Shown: positions 1 to 7,858, counted from the first letter of the stretch. The stretch: DNA of 64,000 nt from Candidatus Magasanikbacteria bacterium RIFOXYC2_FULL_42_28 (GCA_001784435.1 MFQZ01000010.1:104967-168966), one strand, 5' to 3'. Notes: generated by a model from the sequence alone, not told the origin. Numbers and translations: made by a program.

Positions 1-343
1 AACTCAAAATCGCCGGCGAACTTTCAATCATTTTTTTTGGATTACTAAATCCGCGTTCCGTCAAACCGGCCAATTTACGATCTATATTCTCAAACGCATA
101 ACTCAAAATCGCCGGCAAACTCTCAATCATCTTTTTTGGATTACTAAATCCGCGTTTAGTTAGTCCTTGAATTTTAGAATTTATTATTTCTTCACTACAC
201 AAAGTCGGATTATCAACTTTTAATTTATTTATCCAATCTTGGCTAAAGCCAAGTGATAATAACAAATTTTCACGCGCCAAAATCTCCGTCGCGTTTTCTT
301 CGGGATTTTGTCCGTGTCGTAAGTCGTGTTCACCATTAGTCAT
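1..343 (-). CDS. mTERF-repeat-like protein (N-terminal part, runs off left edge)
   Basis: The reading frame starts at an ATG at 341-343 and is still open at the window edge, giving about 114 residues. After a hydrophilic N-terminus it becomes repetitive: a 33-residue unit (99 bp) with the core GFSNPKKMIESLPAIL followed by YAFENIDRKLAGL occurs almost twice in a row, and the DNA repeats at the same period. Alternation of a GFS turn, a short helix, a conserved proline (PAIL) and a second helix matches the mTERF superhelical repeat known from eukaryotic organelle nucleic-acid-binding proteins. The function here is unknown; nucleic-acid binding is an inference from the fold. No strong ribosome binding site is visible. 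Confidence 0.6.
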   Translation of the reverse strand, partial: MTNGEHDLRHGQNPEENATEILARENLLLSLGFSQDWINKLKVDNPTLCSEEIINSKIQGLTKRGFSNPKKMIESLPAILSYAFENIDRKLAGLTERGFSNPKKMIESSPAILS

Positions 344-353
344 AGTTGTTAAG

Positions 354-382
354 TTTACTTTTTTACCAATCTATTATATAAT
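354..382 (+). promoter_or_regulatory. Putative rseP promoter, overlapping the divergent one
   Basis: TTTACT at 354-359, a 17-base spacer and TATAAT at 377-382 precede the ATG at 414. The AT-rich -10 regions of the two divergent promoters overlap, so the two genes may compete for polymerase. Confidence 0.45.
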
Positions 383-401
383 ATATTCCAAGTTTTATCA
401 A
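373..401 (-). promoter_or_regulatory. Sigma70-type promoter for the mTERF-like gene
   Basis: On the minus strand there is TTGATA, 17 bases, then TATAAT, with the start codon about 30 bases downstream. It overlaps the divergent rseP promoter. Confidence 0.6.
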
Positions 402-413
402 TAACATTTTACC

Positions 414-1571
414 ATGTTCACTTTATTTATTTTTATCGCAGTTTTAGCGGTTTTAGTGTTGTCGCACGAATTTGGGCATTTTATCGTGGCCAAAAAAAGC
501 GGGATGAAAGTTTTTGAATTTGGGTTTGGTTTGCCCCCGCGCGCTTGTGGGTGGTATCGGGATCCGATTACCAAAAAATGGAAATTTGTAAATGGTAATT
601 TTGACCGCGAGACCGCGCCAGCGACAATTTATTCTTTAAATTGGTTGCCGGTGGGTGGGTTTGTGCAAATTAAAGGTGAGAACGAAAATGCCGATGTCAG
701 TCCGGATGGATTTGGCGGACAGAAATTTTATAAAAAAGTTTTAACGATTTCAGCCGGCGTAATTATGAATGTGATTGTCGCGATGATATTGTTAAGTGTC
801 GGCTATCTAATCGGCGCGCCCCAGGCCGTGGATAATATTGAAGGCCCGGCCGTAACCAATCGGCGCACGGAAATTTTACAAGTGATGGCCGGTCGTCCGG
901 CGGCGGAAGCGGGGCTCCAAAGTGGCGATGTGTTTGTGAAGGTGGGCGAATTGGATTATCCGCGTTTGAAAGATTTGCAAAATTATACTAACACGCATAG
1001 CGCTGGTGAAATAGCGGTAACGGTGGCGCGCGGGTCGGAGATGATTACCAAAAATATTCGTCCTACCATATATCAAGATACCGGCAAAGCGGGGTTTGGC
1101 GTGGCTGTGGCCGAAATTGGCACGGTAAAATACAATGTGTTCCAGGCGTTGTATCATGGATTTATAGATACCTTTGTTTATTTGAAAGCGATTGTTGTGG
1201 CGTTTTATAATTTAATCGCGGGAATTTTTGCCGGCACGGGCGTGGGCGAAAGTGTTTCTGGTCCGGTCGGGATTGCGGTGATGAGTGGTAAGGCCGCGCG
1301 CATGGGCTGGTCGTATTTAATTCAATTCACCGCTTTGCTGTCTTTGAACTTGGCGATATTTAATGTTTTGCCATTTCCAGCGTTAGACGGTGGACGATTA
1401 TTATTTTTGGTAATTGGAAAATTAAAAGGCAGTCCGGTTAATCCCAAATGGGAGCAGTTGTCGCATAGTATTGGTTATGGATTATTATTGTTATTATTTG
1501 TGGTCGTTACCGCGCGGGATTTGAGTGGATTAGGGGCGAAGGTGGTGGGTTTGGTGGAGAGGATTTTTTAA
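414..1571 (+). CDS. rseP: Site-2 intramembrane zinc metalloprotease (RseP/M50B)
   Basis: This protein would cleave transmembrane segments of membrane proteins or anti-sigma factors within the inner membrane. The zinc motif HEFGH is at residues 18-22 inside the first membrane helix. A PDZ-like domain lies around residues 135-210 and contains AAEAGLQSGD. The second family motif, NVLPFPALDGGR, sits around residues 318-330 and supplies the third zinc ligand. Its 385 residues are normal for bacterial members with one PDZ domain. It is the first gene of a rightward cluster leading to a toxin-antitoxin pair and pheST; no anti-sigma substrate is seen in the window. Confidence 0.93.
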   Translation: MFTLFIFIAVLAVLVLSHEFGHFIVAKKSGMKVFEFGFGLPPRACGWYRDPITKKWKFVNGNFDRETAPATIYSLNWLPVGGFVQIKGENENADVSPDGFGGQKFYKKVLTISAGVIMNVIVAMILLSVGYLIGAPQAVDNIEGPAVTNRRTEILQVMAGRPAAEAGLQSGDVFVKVGELDYPRLKDLQNYTNTHSAGEIAVTVARGSEMITKNIRPTIYQDTGKAGFGVAVAEIGTVKYNVFQALYHGFIDTFVYLKAIVVAFYNLIAGIFAGTGVGESVSGPVGIAVMSGKAARMGWSYLIQFTALLSLNLAIFNVLPFPALDGGRLLFLVIGKLKGSPVNPKWEQLSHSIGYGLLLLLFVVVTARDLSGLGAKVVGLVERIF

Positions 1572-1593
1572 GATTTATTTGGTCAATAATATT

Positions 1594-1908
1594 ATGGAGG
1601 TAAAATTTTTTGATCAAACACTAGAAAATTTTGTAGATGATTTAGAAAAATCAACCATTGCTAAAGTAGTGCGAGCTATCGAACTGCTGGAACACTTTGG
1701 ATATAAGTTGGGGATGCCGCATAGCAAGAAAATTAGTGTACGTTTATTTGAATTGAGAATCCGAGGCAAACAAGAGGTTAGAATATTTTATATTTATAAA
1801 GATAATGAAATTGTGTTATTGCACGGTTTTGTTAAGAAATCAGATAGAATACCAGAAAAAGAATTAAAATTAGTAAATCAGAAGTTGATGATGGTTGACA
1901 AGTTATAA
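1594..1908 (+). CDS. RelE/HigB-superfamily toxin (phage Gp49-like)
   Basis: This 104-residue basic protein resembles the phage-derived Gp49-like/HigB toxins, ribosome-dependent mRNA interferases. Visible family features are the LRIRGKQEVRIFYIY strand pair and the LLHGFVKKS segment near the C-terminus. A TTG at 1579 would extend it by five residues, but the ATG at 1594 is more likely. The next gene is an XRE-type antitoxin, so the order is toxin first, as in higBA. The antitoxin promoter lies inside the end of this gene. Confidence 0.8.
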   Translation: MEVKFFDQTLENFVDDLEKSTIAKVVRAIELLEHFGYKLGMPHSKKISVRLFELRIRGKQEVRIFYIYKDNEIVLLHGFVKKSDRIPEKELKLVNQKLMMVDKL

Positions 1909-1923
1909 CATATATGTTATAAT
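1895..1923 (+). promoter_or_regulatory. Perfect-consensus promoter for the antitoxin
   Basis: TTGACA at 1895-1900, a 17-base spacer and TATAAT at 1918-1923 lie within the last codons of the toxin gene and just after it. This would allow antitoxin synthesis independent of the toxin. Confidence 0.8.
1903..1922. promoter_or_regulatory. 20-bp perfect palindrome, likely antitoxin operator
   Basis: TTATAACATATATGTTATAA is self-complementary over all 20 bases and covers the spacer and -10 of the antitoxin promoter. This is the expected place for autorepression by the XRE protein encoded at 1950-2228. Confidence 0.7.
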
Positions 1924-1949
1924 GACTATGTAGTAATTTACTTATACTT

Positions 1950-2228
1950 ATGAAATCATTTAGTCAAATAAAAAATCGTTTATTAAAAAACAAAGAAATC
2001 CGCAAGGCCTACGAAGATTTGGGGCCTGAATTTGAATTGGCGCGCATGTTGATTGAGAGTAGGGCAAAGAAAGGATTAACTCAAACCGCCTTGGCCAAAA
2101 AAGTCGGCACTAAACAATCGGCGATTGCTCGTTTAGAATCAGGCCAATACAATCCCACAGTATTTTTTTTAGGAAAAGTGGCAAAAGCGTTGGACACAAA
2201 TTTATCAATTTCTTTCAGAAGCCGGTAA
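1950..2228 (+). CDS. XRE-family antitoxin/regulator (HigA-like)
   Basis: This is a 92-residue protein with an N-terminal helical region that likely contacts the toxin and a Cro/CI-type helix-turn-helix at about residues 36-90 (GLTQTALAKKVGTKQSAIAR, then LESGQYNPTVFFLGKVAKAL). As in other HigA proteins it should neutralise the upstream toxin and repress its own promoter, which carries a 20-bp palindrome. The pair sits between rseP and pheS. Codon use is like that of the neighbours. Confidence 0.85.
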   Translation: MKSFSQIKNRLLKNKEIRKAYEDLGPEFELARMLIESRAKKGLTQTALAKKVGTKQSAIARLESGQYNPTVFFLGKVAKALDTNLSISFRSR

Positions 2229-2240
2229 TTTCATAAAATT

Positions 2241-3272
2241 ATGTTAGCAGACCTAAAAAAATTAAAAGATGAAGCGCTGACCGCAATAAACGCGGCCGCG
2301 GATGTTTTGAATTTGGAAGAATTGGAAAATAGATTTTTGGGGCGGAAGTCCGGTGAAATTACTAATTTAATGAAAGGGTTGAAAGAATTGGCGGTAGATG
2401 CTAAACGTGAGGCCGGGGCGGTTGCCAATGAGGTCAAAACAGCGGTAGCGGAGGCGTTGGCCACTAAACGCAATGAACTGGCGGGTGTGAGTCAGTCCGA
2501 GGCATTGTCGGCTGAAAAATTGGATATTACCCAATCGTATTTACCACCGGTGGAGCAGGGGCATTATCACCCGAGCACCCTCGTGCAAACTGATTTGGAA
2601 GATTTGTTTTTGTCCATGGGTTTTGTGGTGTTGGATGGGCCAGAATTGGAAAGTGATTATTATAATTTTACCGCCGTGAATGTTCCACCTGAGCATCCGG
2701 CGCGTGATATGCAAGATACTTTTTATATAAAAAATCATTCGGGCTGGGTGATGCGCACCCACACCTCGCCGGTACAAGTGCGGGCGATGCAAAAATATGG
2801 CGCGCCCCTACGCGGGATTGTGCCGGGAAAATGTTTTCGCAACGAAGCGACCGACGCGCGTCATGAGCACACGTTGTATCAATTGGAGGGAATTGTCGTG
2901 GACAAAAATATTAATTTTTCACATTTGAAGGGTGTATTGGAAGCGATGGCACGGCATTTGTATGGTGCTAACACGCAGGTCCGTTTGCGACCAAAATTTT
3001 ATCCGTTTGTGGAGCCGGGCGTTAATGGCGAAGTTACCTGTTTTTTGTGCGCGGGCCAAGGTTGCCGAGTGTGTAAAAAATCAGGATGGCTCGAAATTTT
3101 AGGCGCCGGTATGATTCACCCGAATGTTTTGCGCGAGGGTGGCATTGACCCCAAAATTTATAGCGGTTTTGCTTTTGGTTGCGGTTTGGATCGTTTGACA
3201 ATGTTAAAATATGGCATTGATGAAATTAGGGTTTTAAAAGCCGGGGATTTAAGATTTGTTAATCAATTTTAG
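2241..3272 (+). CDS. pheS: Phenylalanyl-tRNA synthetase alpha subunit
   Basis: The catalytic subunit of the alpha2-beta2 enzyme that charges tRNA-Phe. It has an N-terminal coiled coil (residues 1-90), then the class II core with motif 2 near FRNEATDARHEHTLYQLEG and motif 3 as GFAFGCGLDRLTMLKYGI near the C-terminus. Its 343 residues are typical. A pair of cysteine dyads (CFLCAGQGCRVC) lies in the core at about residues 270-281. It starts 12 bases after the antitoxin gene and is followed by a palindromic repeat and pheT. Confidence 0.97.
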   Translation: MLADLKKLKDEALTAINAAADVLNLEELENRFLGRKSGEITNLMKGLKELAVDAKREAGAVANEVKTAVAEALATKRNELAGVSQSEALSAEKLDITQSYLPPVEQGHYHPSTLVQTDLEDLFLSMGFVVLDGPELESDYYNFTAVNVPPEHPARDMQDTFYIKNHSGWVMRTHTSPVQVRAMQKYGAPLRGIVPGKCFRNEATDARHEHTLYQLEGIVVDKNINFSHLKGVLEAMARHLYGANTQVRLRPKFYPFVEPGVNGEVTCFLCAGQGCRVCKKSGWLEILGAGMIHPNVLREGGIDPKIYSGFAFGCGLDRLTMLKYGIDEIRVLKAGDLRFVNQF

Positions 3273-3280
3273 CTAATTAT

Positions 3281-3350
3281 TGTCATTGCGAACGAAGTGA
3301 AGCAATCTAACGTTGGGATTGCCGCGTCGCTACGGCTCCTCGCAATGACA
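3281..3350. repeat. Dispersed palindromic repeat, family A, copy 1
   Basis: An inverted repeat starting TGTCATTGCGAACGAAG and ending CTCCTCGCAATGACA lies in the pheS-pheT gap. It is one of at least sixteen family A copies in the window. Confidence 0.85.
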
Positions 3351-3362
3351 AATAAAAAAACT

Positions 3363-5819
3363 ATGTTAATTTCCTATAATTGGCTCAAAGAGCATTGTGA
3401 TTTACCGGCCGGGTTAACTCCGGCGGAATTAGGCGATAAATTTAAATTGGCAGTGGTTGAAGTTGAAAAAATTGTGAGCGAAGGTGAGAATTTGGAAAAT
3501 ATTGTCGTGGGCAAAGTGGTGTCGGCTGAGAAACACCCCAATGCTGATAAATTAAAAGTTTGTAAAGTTGATGCCGGTGGTGAATTGGTTCAGGTAGTGT
3601 GTGGTGGATCCAATGTTGCCGAAGGAATGCTCGTGGCGTTTGCGCCGATCGGTGCGAAAGTGCGCTGGCATGGGGAAGGGGATTTGGTGGAATTAACCGA
3701 AGCGACTATTCGGGGCGAAAAATCATATGGCATGATTTGCGCTTCTACTGAAATTGGTTTGGGCGAAAAATTCCCGCTGAAAGACGAAAAAGAAATTTTA
3801 GATTTGACTTTTTTGAAATTAAAAGTGGGAACGCATTTGAAAACTGCTCTGAAATTAAACGACGCAGTTTTAGAAATTGACAACAAGTCGCTTTCGCACC
3901 GTCCGGATTTATGGGGGCACTTGGGTTTGGCGCGCGAGGCGGCCGCTTTGTTTAGTCGTCAATTGAAAGAATTGAAATTAGGGAAAATTAAGCCGGGCAA
4001 AAGTGTTTCTCTGTCGGTAAAAGTGGAAGATACTAAATTGTGTCCGCGTTATTTGGCGGTTGCGCTCGCCGGTATAAAAGTAGCGCCGTCGCCTGATTGG
4101 CTGCAGAGCCGATTGTTGACGGTGGGAATTAACCCCATCAATAATATCGTGGATATTACCAATTATGTCATGTTGGATTTGGGGCAACCGATGCACGCCT
4201 TTGACGCTTCGCGTATTGCTGTCATCCCAACGAAAGTCGGGATCTCTGTCCGTCTTGCAAAATCCGGTGAAACCATCGTCGCTTTAGACAAAAAAGAATA
4301 CAAATTAACTGAAAATGATTTGGTAATCGCCACTGCCGAGCGTCCGATTGCTATTGCCGGCGTGATGGGCGCTTTGAATAGCGGAGTAACCGACGCGACG
4401 GAAACTATTATTTTTGAATCAGCTAATTTTAATCCGGTGAGTGTGCGTAAGACCTCCACGCGTTTAAATTTGCGTTCGGACAGCGCGCAACGGTTTGAAA
4501 AATCCTTGGATCCTAATTTGTGCGAAATCGCGTTGCAAAAAGCCGTGGCCATGACTTTGGAAATTTGTCCGGGCGCGTCGGTAGCGAGCAAGGTTATTGA
4601 TGAAAAACATTTTTCTCTATTCACCGGACCGCTCTTAATGCCGAAAAATATTTTTGAAAAAAAATTAGGCGTGGTTATTCCGCCCAAAAGAATTAAAGAA
4701 ATTTTAGAAAAATTGGGGTTTGTCGTTACTGAAAAAAAAGACGAATTGTCAGTCAAAATTCCCACTTGGCGCGCGACCAAAGATATTGCCATTGCCGAAG
4801 ATATTGTGGAAGAAGTGGGGCGGATTTACGGTTTTAGCAATATTCCCGGCACGTTACCAACATTCCCGATTACTCCGGCTAGTTTAACACCGGTGCAAAA
4901 ATTACAGCGCACGGTAAAAGATGTTTTGGTGCGCGAGTTGGGTTATTCGGAAATGTATAATTATTCGTTCGTGAGTGCGGAGCAAATTGTTCGTTCCGGA
5001 GATAACGTGGCAAACTATTTAGAGCTGGACAATCCGATTTCCAAAGAGAAACCATTTTTGCGGAGAAATCTGCTTTTAAATTTAATGGAAAATCTTGAAA
5101 GAAATATCAATTCGGCTGAAGTAATAAAATTATTTGAAATTGGCAAAATATTTCAACCTGAAGAAGCCGGGCCACGCGCAGACAGCAACGGTGATGAATT
5201 ATTGCCCCGTCAAGATACCTGGTTGGGCGCAGTTAACGTAGAAAAAAAGAATGACACTCCTTTTTGGGAAGCGCGACGAGTCGCCGAGATTATCACTCGC
5301 GAGCTTGGTGTTACAGTCAAATTTGTGCCAGGAGAAACTCTTTCGATGGCGCCTTATCAACATCCGGGGCGGACTGCTTGGATTTATGCCGGCGATAGTT
5401 TAGTCGGACGAGTGTGGGAGCTGCATCCGAAAGTTGCCGCTAATTTTAATTTTCCTTACCGGGTGGGTGTGTGTGGTTTTAACCTAAATATTTTGGCCGA
5501 TAAACAGAGGGAGGCCCGCATTTTTAAACCGTTGTCACTGTATCCAGAAGTAAAACGCGATGTTGCTTTTGTCGTGTATACAAAAATTGTTCATGTGGAA
5601 GTTGAGAAAGCGCTTGCTGGAATTGATCCGCTTGTGAAAGGCGTAGAATTGTTTGATGTATATACTGGCAAGAATTTGGGCGCAGGCAAAAAAAGTATGG
5701 CCTATCGTTTAACACTTTTAAATTCCGAGCGGACTTTGGAGTCCAAAGAAGTGGATGTGGTGATGGATAAGGCGACAAAAATGTTAGTTGAAAATTTTGG
5801 GGCGGAGATGCGGGGGTAA
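3363..5819 (+). CDS. pheT: Phenylalanyl-tRNA synthetase beta subunit
   Basis: The beta subunit carries tRNA recognition and editing. In order it has an N-terminal B1 region, an EMAP/OB tRNA-binding domain (about residues 40-150), the B3/B4 editing domain (about 210-390), B5, the class II-like core and the C-terminal ferredoxin-like anticodon-binding domain (last 95 residues, FKPLSLYPEVKRDVAFVV). The ATG at 3363 is chosen over an upstream in-frame start because the extension would translate the palindromic repeat. At 818 residues it is slightly longer than usual; a family A repeat at 4220-4252 adds about eleven residues (VIPTKVGISVR). Confidence 0.96.
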   Translation: MLISYNWLKEHCDLPAGLTPAELGDKFKLAVVEVEKIVSEGENLENIVVGKVVSAEKHPNADKLKVCKVDAGGELVQVVCGGSNVAEGMLVAFAPIGAKVRWHGEGDLVELTEATIRGEKSYGMICASTEIGLGEKFPLKDEKEILDLTFLKLKVGTHLKTALKLNDAVLEIDNKSLSHRPDLWGHLGLAREAAALFSRQLKELKLGKIKPGKSVSLSVKVEDTKLCPRYLAVALAGIKVAPSPDWLQSRLLTVGINPINNIVDITNYVMLDLGQPMHAFDASRIAVIPTKVGISVRLAKSGETIVALDKKEYKLTENDLVIATAERPIAIAGVMGALNSGVTDATETIIFESANFNPVSVRKTSTRLNLRSDSAQRFEKSLDPNLCEIALQKAVAMTLEICPGASVASKVIDEKHFSLFTGPLLMPKNIFEKKLGVVIPPKRIKEILEKLGFVVTEKKDELSVKIPTWRATKDIAIAEDIVEEVGRIYGFSNIPGTLPTFPITPASLTPVQKLQRTVKDVLVRELGYSEMYNYSFVSAEQIVRSGDNVANYLELDNPISKEKPFLRRNLLLNLMENLERNINSAEVIKLFEIGKIFQPEEAGPRADSNGDELLPRQDTWLGAVNVEKKNDTPFWEARRVAEIITRELGVTVKFVPGETLSMAPYQHPGRTAWIYAGDSLVGRVWELHPKVAANFNFPYRVGVCGFNLNILADKQREARIFKPLSLYPEVKRDVAFVVYTKIVHVEVEKALAGIDPLVKGVELFDVYTGKNLGAGKKSMAYRLTLLNSERTLESKEVDVVMDKATKMLVENFGAEMRG
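4220..4252. repeat. Family A repeat inside pheT
   Basis: TGTCATCCCAACGAAAGTCG followed by GGATCTCTGTCCG is read in frame within the B3/B4 region of pheT (about residues 286-297). Confidence 0.75.
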
Positions 5820-5824
5820 TTGTT

Positions 5825-5865
5825 TGTCATTCCGACCGAGTGTAGCGAGCGGAGGAATCCCTTAG
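5825..5865. repeat. Family A repeat after pheT
   Basis: TGTCATTCCGACCGAGTGTA and the following GGAGGAATCCC fill the gap between pheT and the B3/B4-domain gene. Confidence 0.8.
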
Positions 5866-5882
5866 TATTTAATAATTTGTGT

Positions 5883-6578
5883 ATGGTCAAGCCGTTGGGT
5901 TTTAATGTTACAAAAGAAGTATTAAATTTGGGCGTAAAAGTTATTACAGCTCGAATTATCGGAGTAAATAATTCTGAAATTAATCAAGATTTTGAAATTT
6001 ATAAGAATGAAGAATTAGAGAATATAAAGAAGAAATTAACTGGTAAAAATTACAAAGATGATCCGATATTACAAGGTTTTCGGGATCTTCATACTAAAGT
6101 TGGCAGAAGCAACCGTGATTATGTCGCCTCGCCAGAGGGATTACGACGTTTATTTTTGGAGCGATCGCGATTTCCACACATTAATACTGTTGTTGATATA
6201 TATAATTTAGTTTCATTAAAAAGTGGGTTAGCATTAGGGGCGCATGATGTTGATAAAATACAAGGCAATGTAAAACTTTGCCTTACCAAAGGGGATGAAA
6301 TTTTTATTCCACTCGGCGCGGACAATCAAGTTGCTGTTTTTCCGGGTGAGTATTGTTATGTTGACGATGGCAACAATGTTATTTGTCGGCTCGAGGTTCT
6401 CCAAGTGGAACCAACAAAAATTACGACCAGCGCCCAAGATATATTTATCATTGTTGAGGGTAATGCTAATACGTCGTTTGAATATGTAGCGGAAATGGCC
6501 AAAGAGGTGTGTACTCTGATAAAACGCTACTGTGGTGGCGATGTTTCTTTTTTTCCACAGGCCGCTATTGACACGTGA
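5883..6578 (+). CDS. Stand-alone B3/B4 (tRNA-editing-like) domain protein
   Basis: About 231 residues resemble the B3/B4 domain that PheT uses to edit mischarged tRNA-Phe. Characteristic stretches are VDIYNLVSLKSGLALGAHDV and the nearby LGADNQVAVFPGEYCYVDDG. Free-standing members of this family are known and are usually annotated as PheT-related or hypothetical. It lies directly downstream of pheT, so a trans-editing role on tRNA-Phe or another tRNA is possible but not shown. The ATG at 5883 is preferred because the upstream in-frame extension would translate a family A repeat. The riboswitch promoter of the next gene starts in its last codons. Confidence 0.75.
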   Translation: MVKPLGFNVTKEVLNLGVKVITARIIGVNNSEINQDFEIYKNEELENIKKKLTGKNYKDDPILQGFRDLHTKVGRSNRDYVASPEGLRRLFLERSRFPHINTVVDIYNLVSLKSGLALGAHDVDKIQGNVKLCLTKGDEIFIPLGADNQVAVFPGEYCYVDDGNNVICRLEVLQVEPTKITTSAQDIFIIVEGNANTSFEYVAEMAKEVCTLIKRYCGGDVSFFPQAAIDT

Positions 6579-6596
6579 TGTAATCAGTGATATTCT
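6568..6596 (+). promoter_or_regulatory. Promoter of the riboswitch transcript
   Basis: TTGACA at 6568-6573, 17 bases, then TATTCT at 6591-6596. Transcription would start near 6604, just upstream of the SAM aptamer. Confidence 0.65.
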
Positions 6597-6618
6597 ATCA
6601 GTAGTTCATTATCATAAA

Positions 6619-6716
6619 CTATTTATCAAGAAGAGACGAGGGAATTGGCCCGTTGACTCTCTACCAACCTAACTTCGGTTAAGGTGGTAATTCCAAACCC
6701 ATTAGGGGAAAGATAT
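6619..6716 (+). ncRNA. SAM-I (S-box) riboswitch aptamer
   Basis: The conserved S-box landmarks occur in order: TTATCAAGA at the start, GAGGGAATTGGCCC, CCAACC, AAGGTGGTAATTCCA and a closing GGAAAGAT. Order and spacing match the SAM-I class that binds S-adenosylmethionine. The GCAACC element is changed to CCAACC, a small departure. The gene downstream encodes a SAM hydroxide adenosyltransferase-like protein, which independently supports SAM as the ligand. Two hairpins follow before the gene. Confidence 0.85.
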
Positions 6717-6717
6717 G

Positions 6718-6774
6718 TCTTCCGGCACTGCCGGAAGAAAATTAGATTTCTTATCCTTGGGTAAGATTTTTTTT
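6718..6774 (+). terminator. Riboswitch expression platform with intrinsic terminator
   Basis: A near-perfect hairpin at 6718-6738 (TCTTCCGGCA facing TGCCGGAAGA) is followed by a second stem at 6749-6766 (TCTTATC/GGTAAGA) and a run of eight T. The second stem is a canonical intrinsic terminator upstream of the coding region. Whether SAM promotes or prevents termination cannot be decided by eye. Confidence 0.75.
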
Positions 6775-6876
6775 ATTGTTCTTTAAAATGGTTGTTGACA
6801 GCCACTCGCGCCTTACCCATGGTGGGTTGGGCGCGATCGCTGTTGGCAACTTACACTTTAAGAGGAGAGTTTGAAC

Positions 6877-7674
6877 ATGGGGTTTCCGATTTGTATCGTG
6901 AGCGACTGTGGCGGTCAGGCCATGGAGCGTATGGTTTTGCGCTTCGCAACTCTTTTTCCCGGTGCTACGATTGCGAGGATTTTGTCATCCTCCGCGGTCG
7001 AGGCCTCCGGCAACATCGTTGATGCGGTAGATGCGATGTCTGGTGGTCCTGGAATCGTGGTGTGCAATTCGGCACCTCGCAAGGATCATCGCGGGACCAA
7101 CGGTAGCGCGATCGTTTTTGGCAAGATCGCCCAGGTTGGTATCGTCGTGACCGCCGGGACGCTTGGCCTGGTCAAGAAGATGTTTCCGGGTCTCTCTGTC
7201 GCGGAGGTTGATGCCGATAGTTTCATGGTGAACACCTACCCTGAGGTCGGTCGCGGCACTTTCAACTTTCGTGGTTTGGAGGTGATTCCACGCCTGGCGC
7301 ACCAGATCGTTGCTGGTCGTGATCTGAGCCACTTGAGCGTGGAGCACAACCACTTCCCGGCGGTGGAAGATGGTGTCTGGCTGATTGACCAGATCGCGGG
7401 TGTGCCCACCAACTTGAAGCTCACTGTGCGGAGGAGCGATCTGCTCGGTTTTCAAGTCGGCGCGGTGGCGTCTGTCTCAATCGCTGGCCAGACGTACCAG
7501 ATCGGATGCTATAATCGGCTGACGCAGATCCCCGCCGGCGAGCTCGGCATCTATGAAGGTAGCTCTGGCTTTGGCCACGAGCGGTTCCTCGAGATTGCCG
7601 TCATGGGTGGTTCTGCCGCCCAACAGCTCCACGTCAACGATTCCGGCACGTCCGTGTCGATCTCCATCCTCTGA
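6877..7674 (+). CDS. SAM hydroxide adenosyltransferase (DUF62)-like protein
   Basis: This 265-residue protein has the layout of the SAM hydroxide adenosyltransferase/fluorinase superfamily, whose common members hydrolyse SAM to adenosine and methionine. The N-terminus IVSDCGG takes the place of the usual SDFG, followed by a segment like the VVDPGVG region (VVCNSAPRKDHRG). The C-terminal beta domain ends with GSSGFGHERFLEIAVMGGSA, which matches the family SSG..EIAV..GSA signature. Several usual active-site residues are altered, so activity may differ. The ATG at 6877 follows AGAGGAG. Codons are GC-rich, unlike the neighbours, which suggests transfer. It is controlled by a SAM-I riboswitch. Confidence 0.7.
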   Translation: MGFPICIVSDCGGQAMERMVLRFATLFPGATIARILSSSAVEASGNIVDAVDAMSGGPGIVVCNSAPRKDHRGTNGSAIVFGKIAQVGIVVTAGTLGLVKKMFPGLSVAEVDADSFMVNTYPEVGRGTFNFRGLEVIPRLAHQIVAGRDLSHLSVEHNHFPAVEDGVWLIDQIAGVPTNLKLTVRRSDLLGFQVGAVASVSIAGQTYQIGCYNRLTQIPAGELGIYEGSSGFGHERFLEIAVMGGSAAQQLHVNDSGTSVSISIL

Positions 7675-7762
7675 AGTTCTGCCTCGTCGGTCGGCGAATA
7701 GACCGGCAAAGTGCGCCACACACTTTCTAAAGTGGCATCTCAACTTGTGCACAAACGAGGCG

Positions 7763-7794
7763 AAAAATCGATCATAACTTGATTGATTTTTTGT
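7763..7794 (+). terminator. Intrinsic terminator of the riboswitch unit
   Basis: A 12-bp stem (AAAAATCGATCA/TGATTGATTTTT, one G-U pair) with loop TAACT runs into T residues. Confidence 0.8.
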
Positions 7795-7842
7795 TTAAAA
7801 ATAAATATCCCCAGCTTGACGTTCGCCACCACTTGATTTTTG

Positions 7843-7851
7843 TGGTATAAT
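7843..7851 (+). promoter_or_regulatory. Extended -10 promoter for the 7952 gene
   Basis: TGGTATAAT fits an extended -10 (TGnTATAAT). No -35 is found at normal spacing. A family A palindrome lies in the 5' leader. Confidence 0.5.
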
Positions 7852-7858
7852 ACTCACA

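Noticed and set aside
6792..7022. Alternative frame overlapping the SAM-related gene
   Set aside because: It ends inside the gene, lacks a Shine-Dalgarno sequence, and the 6877 frame has family motifs.
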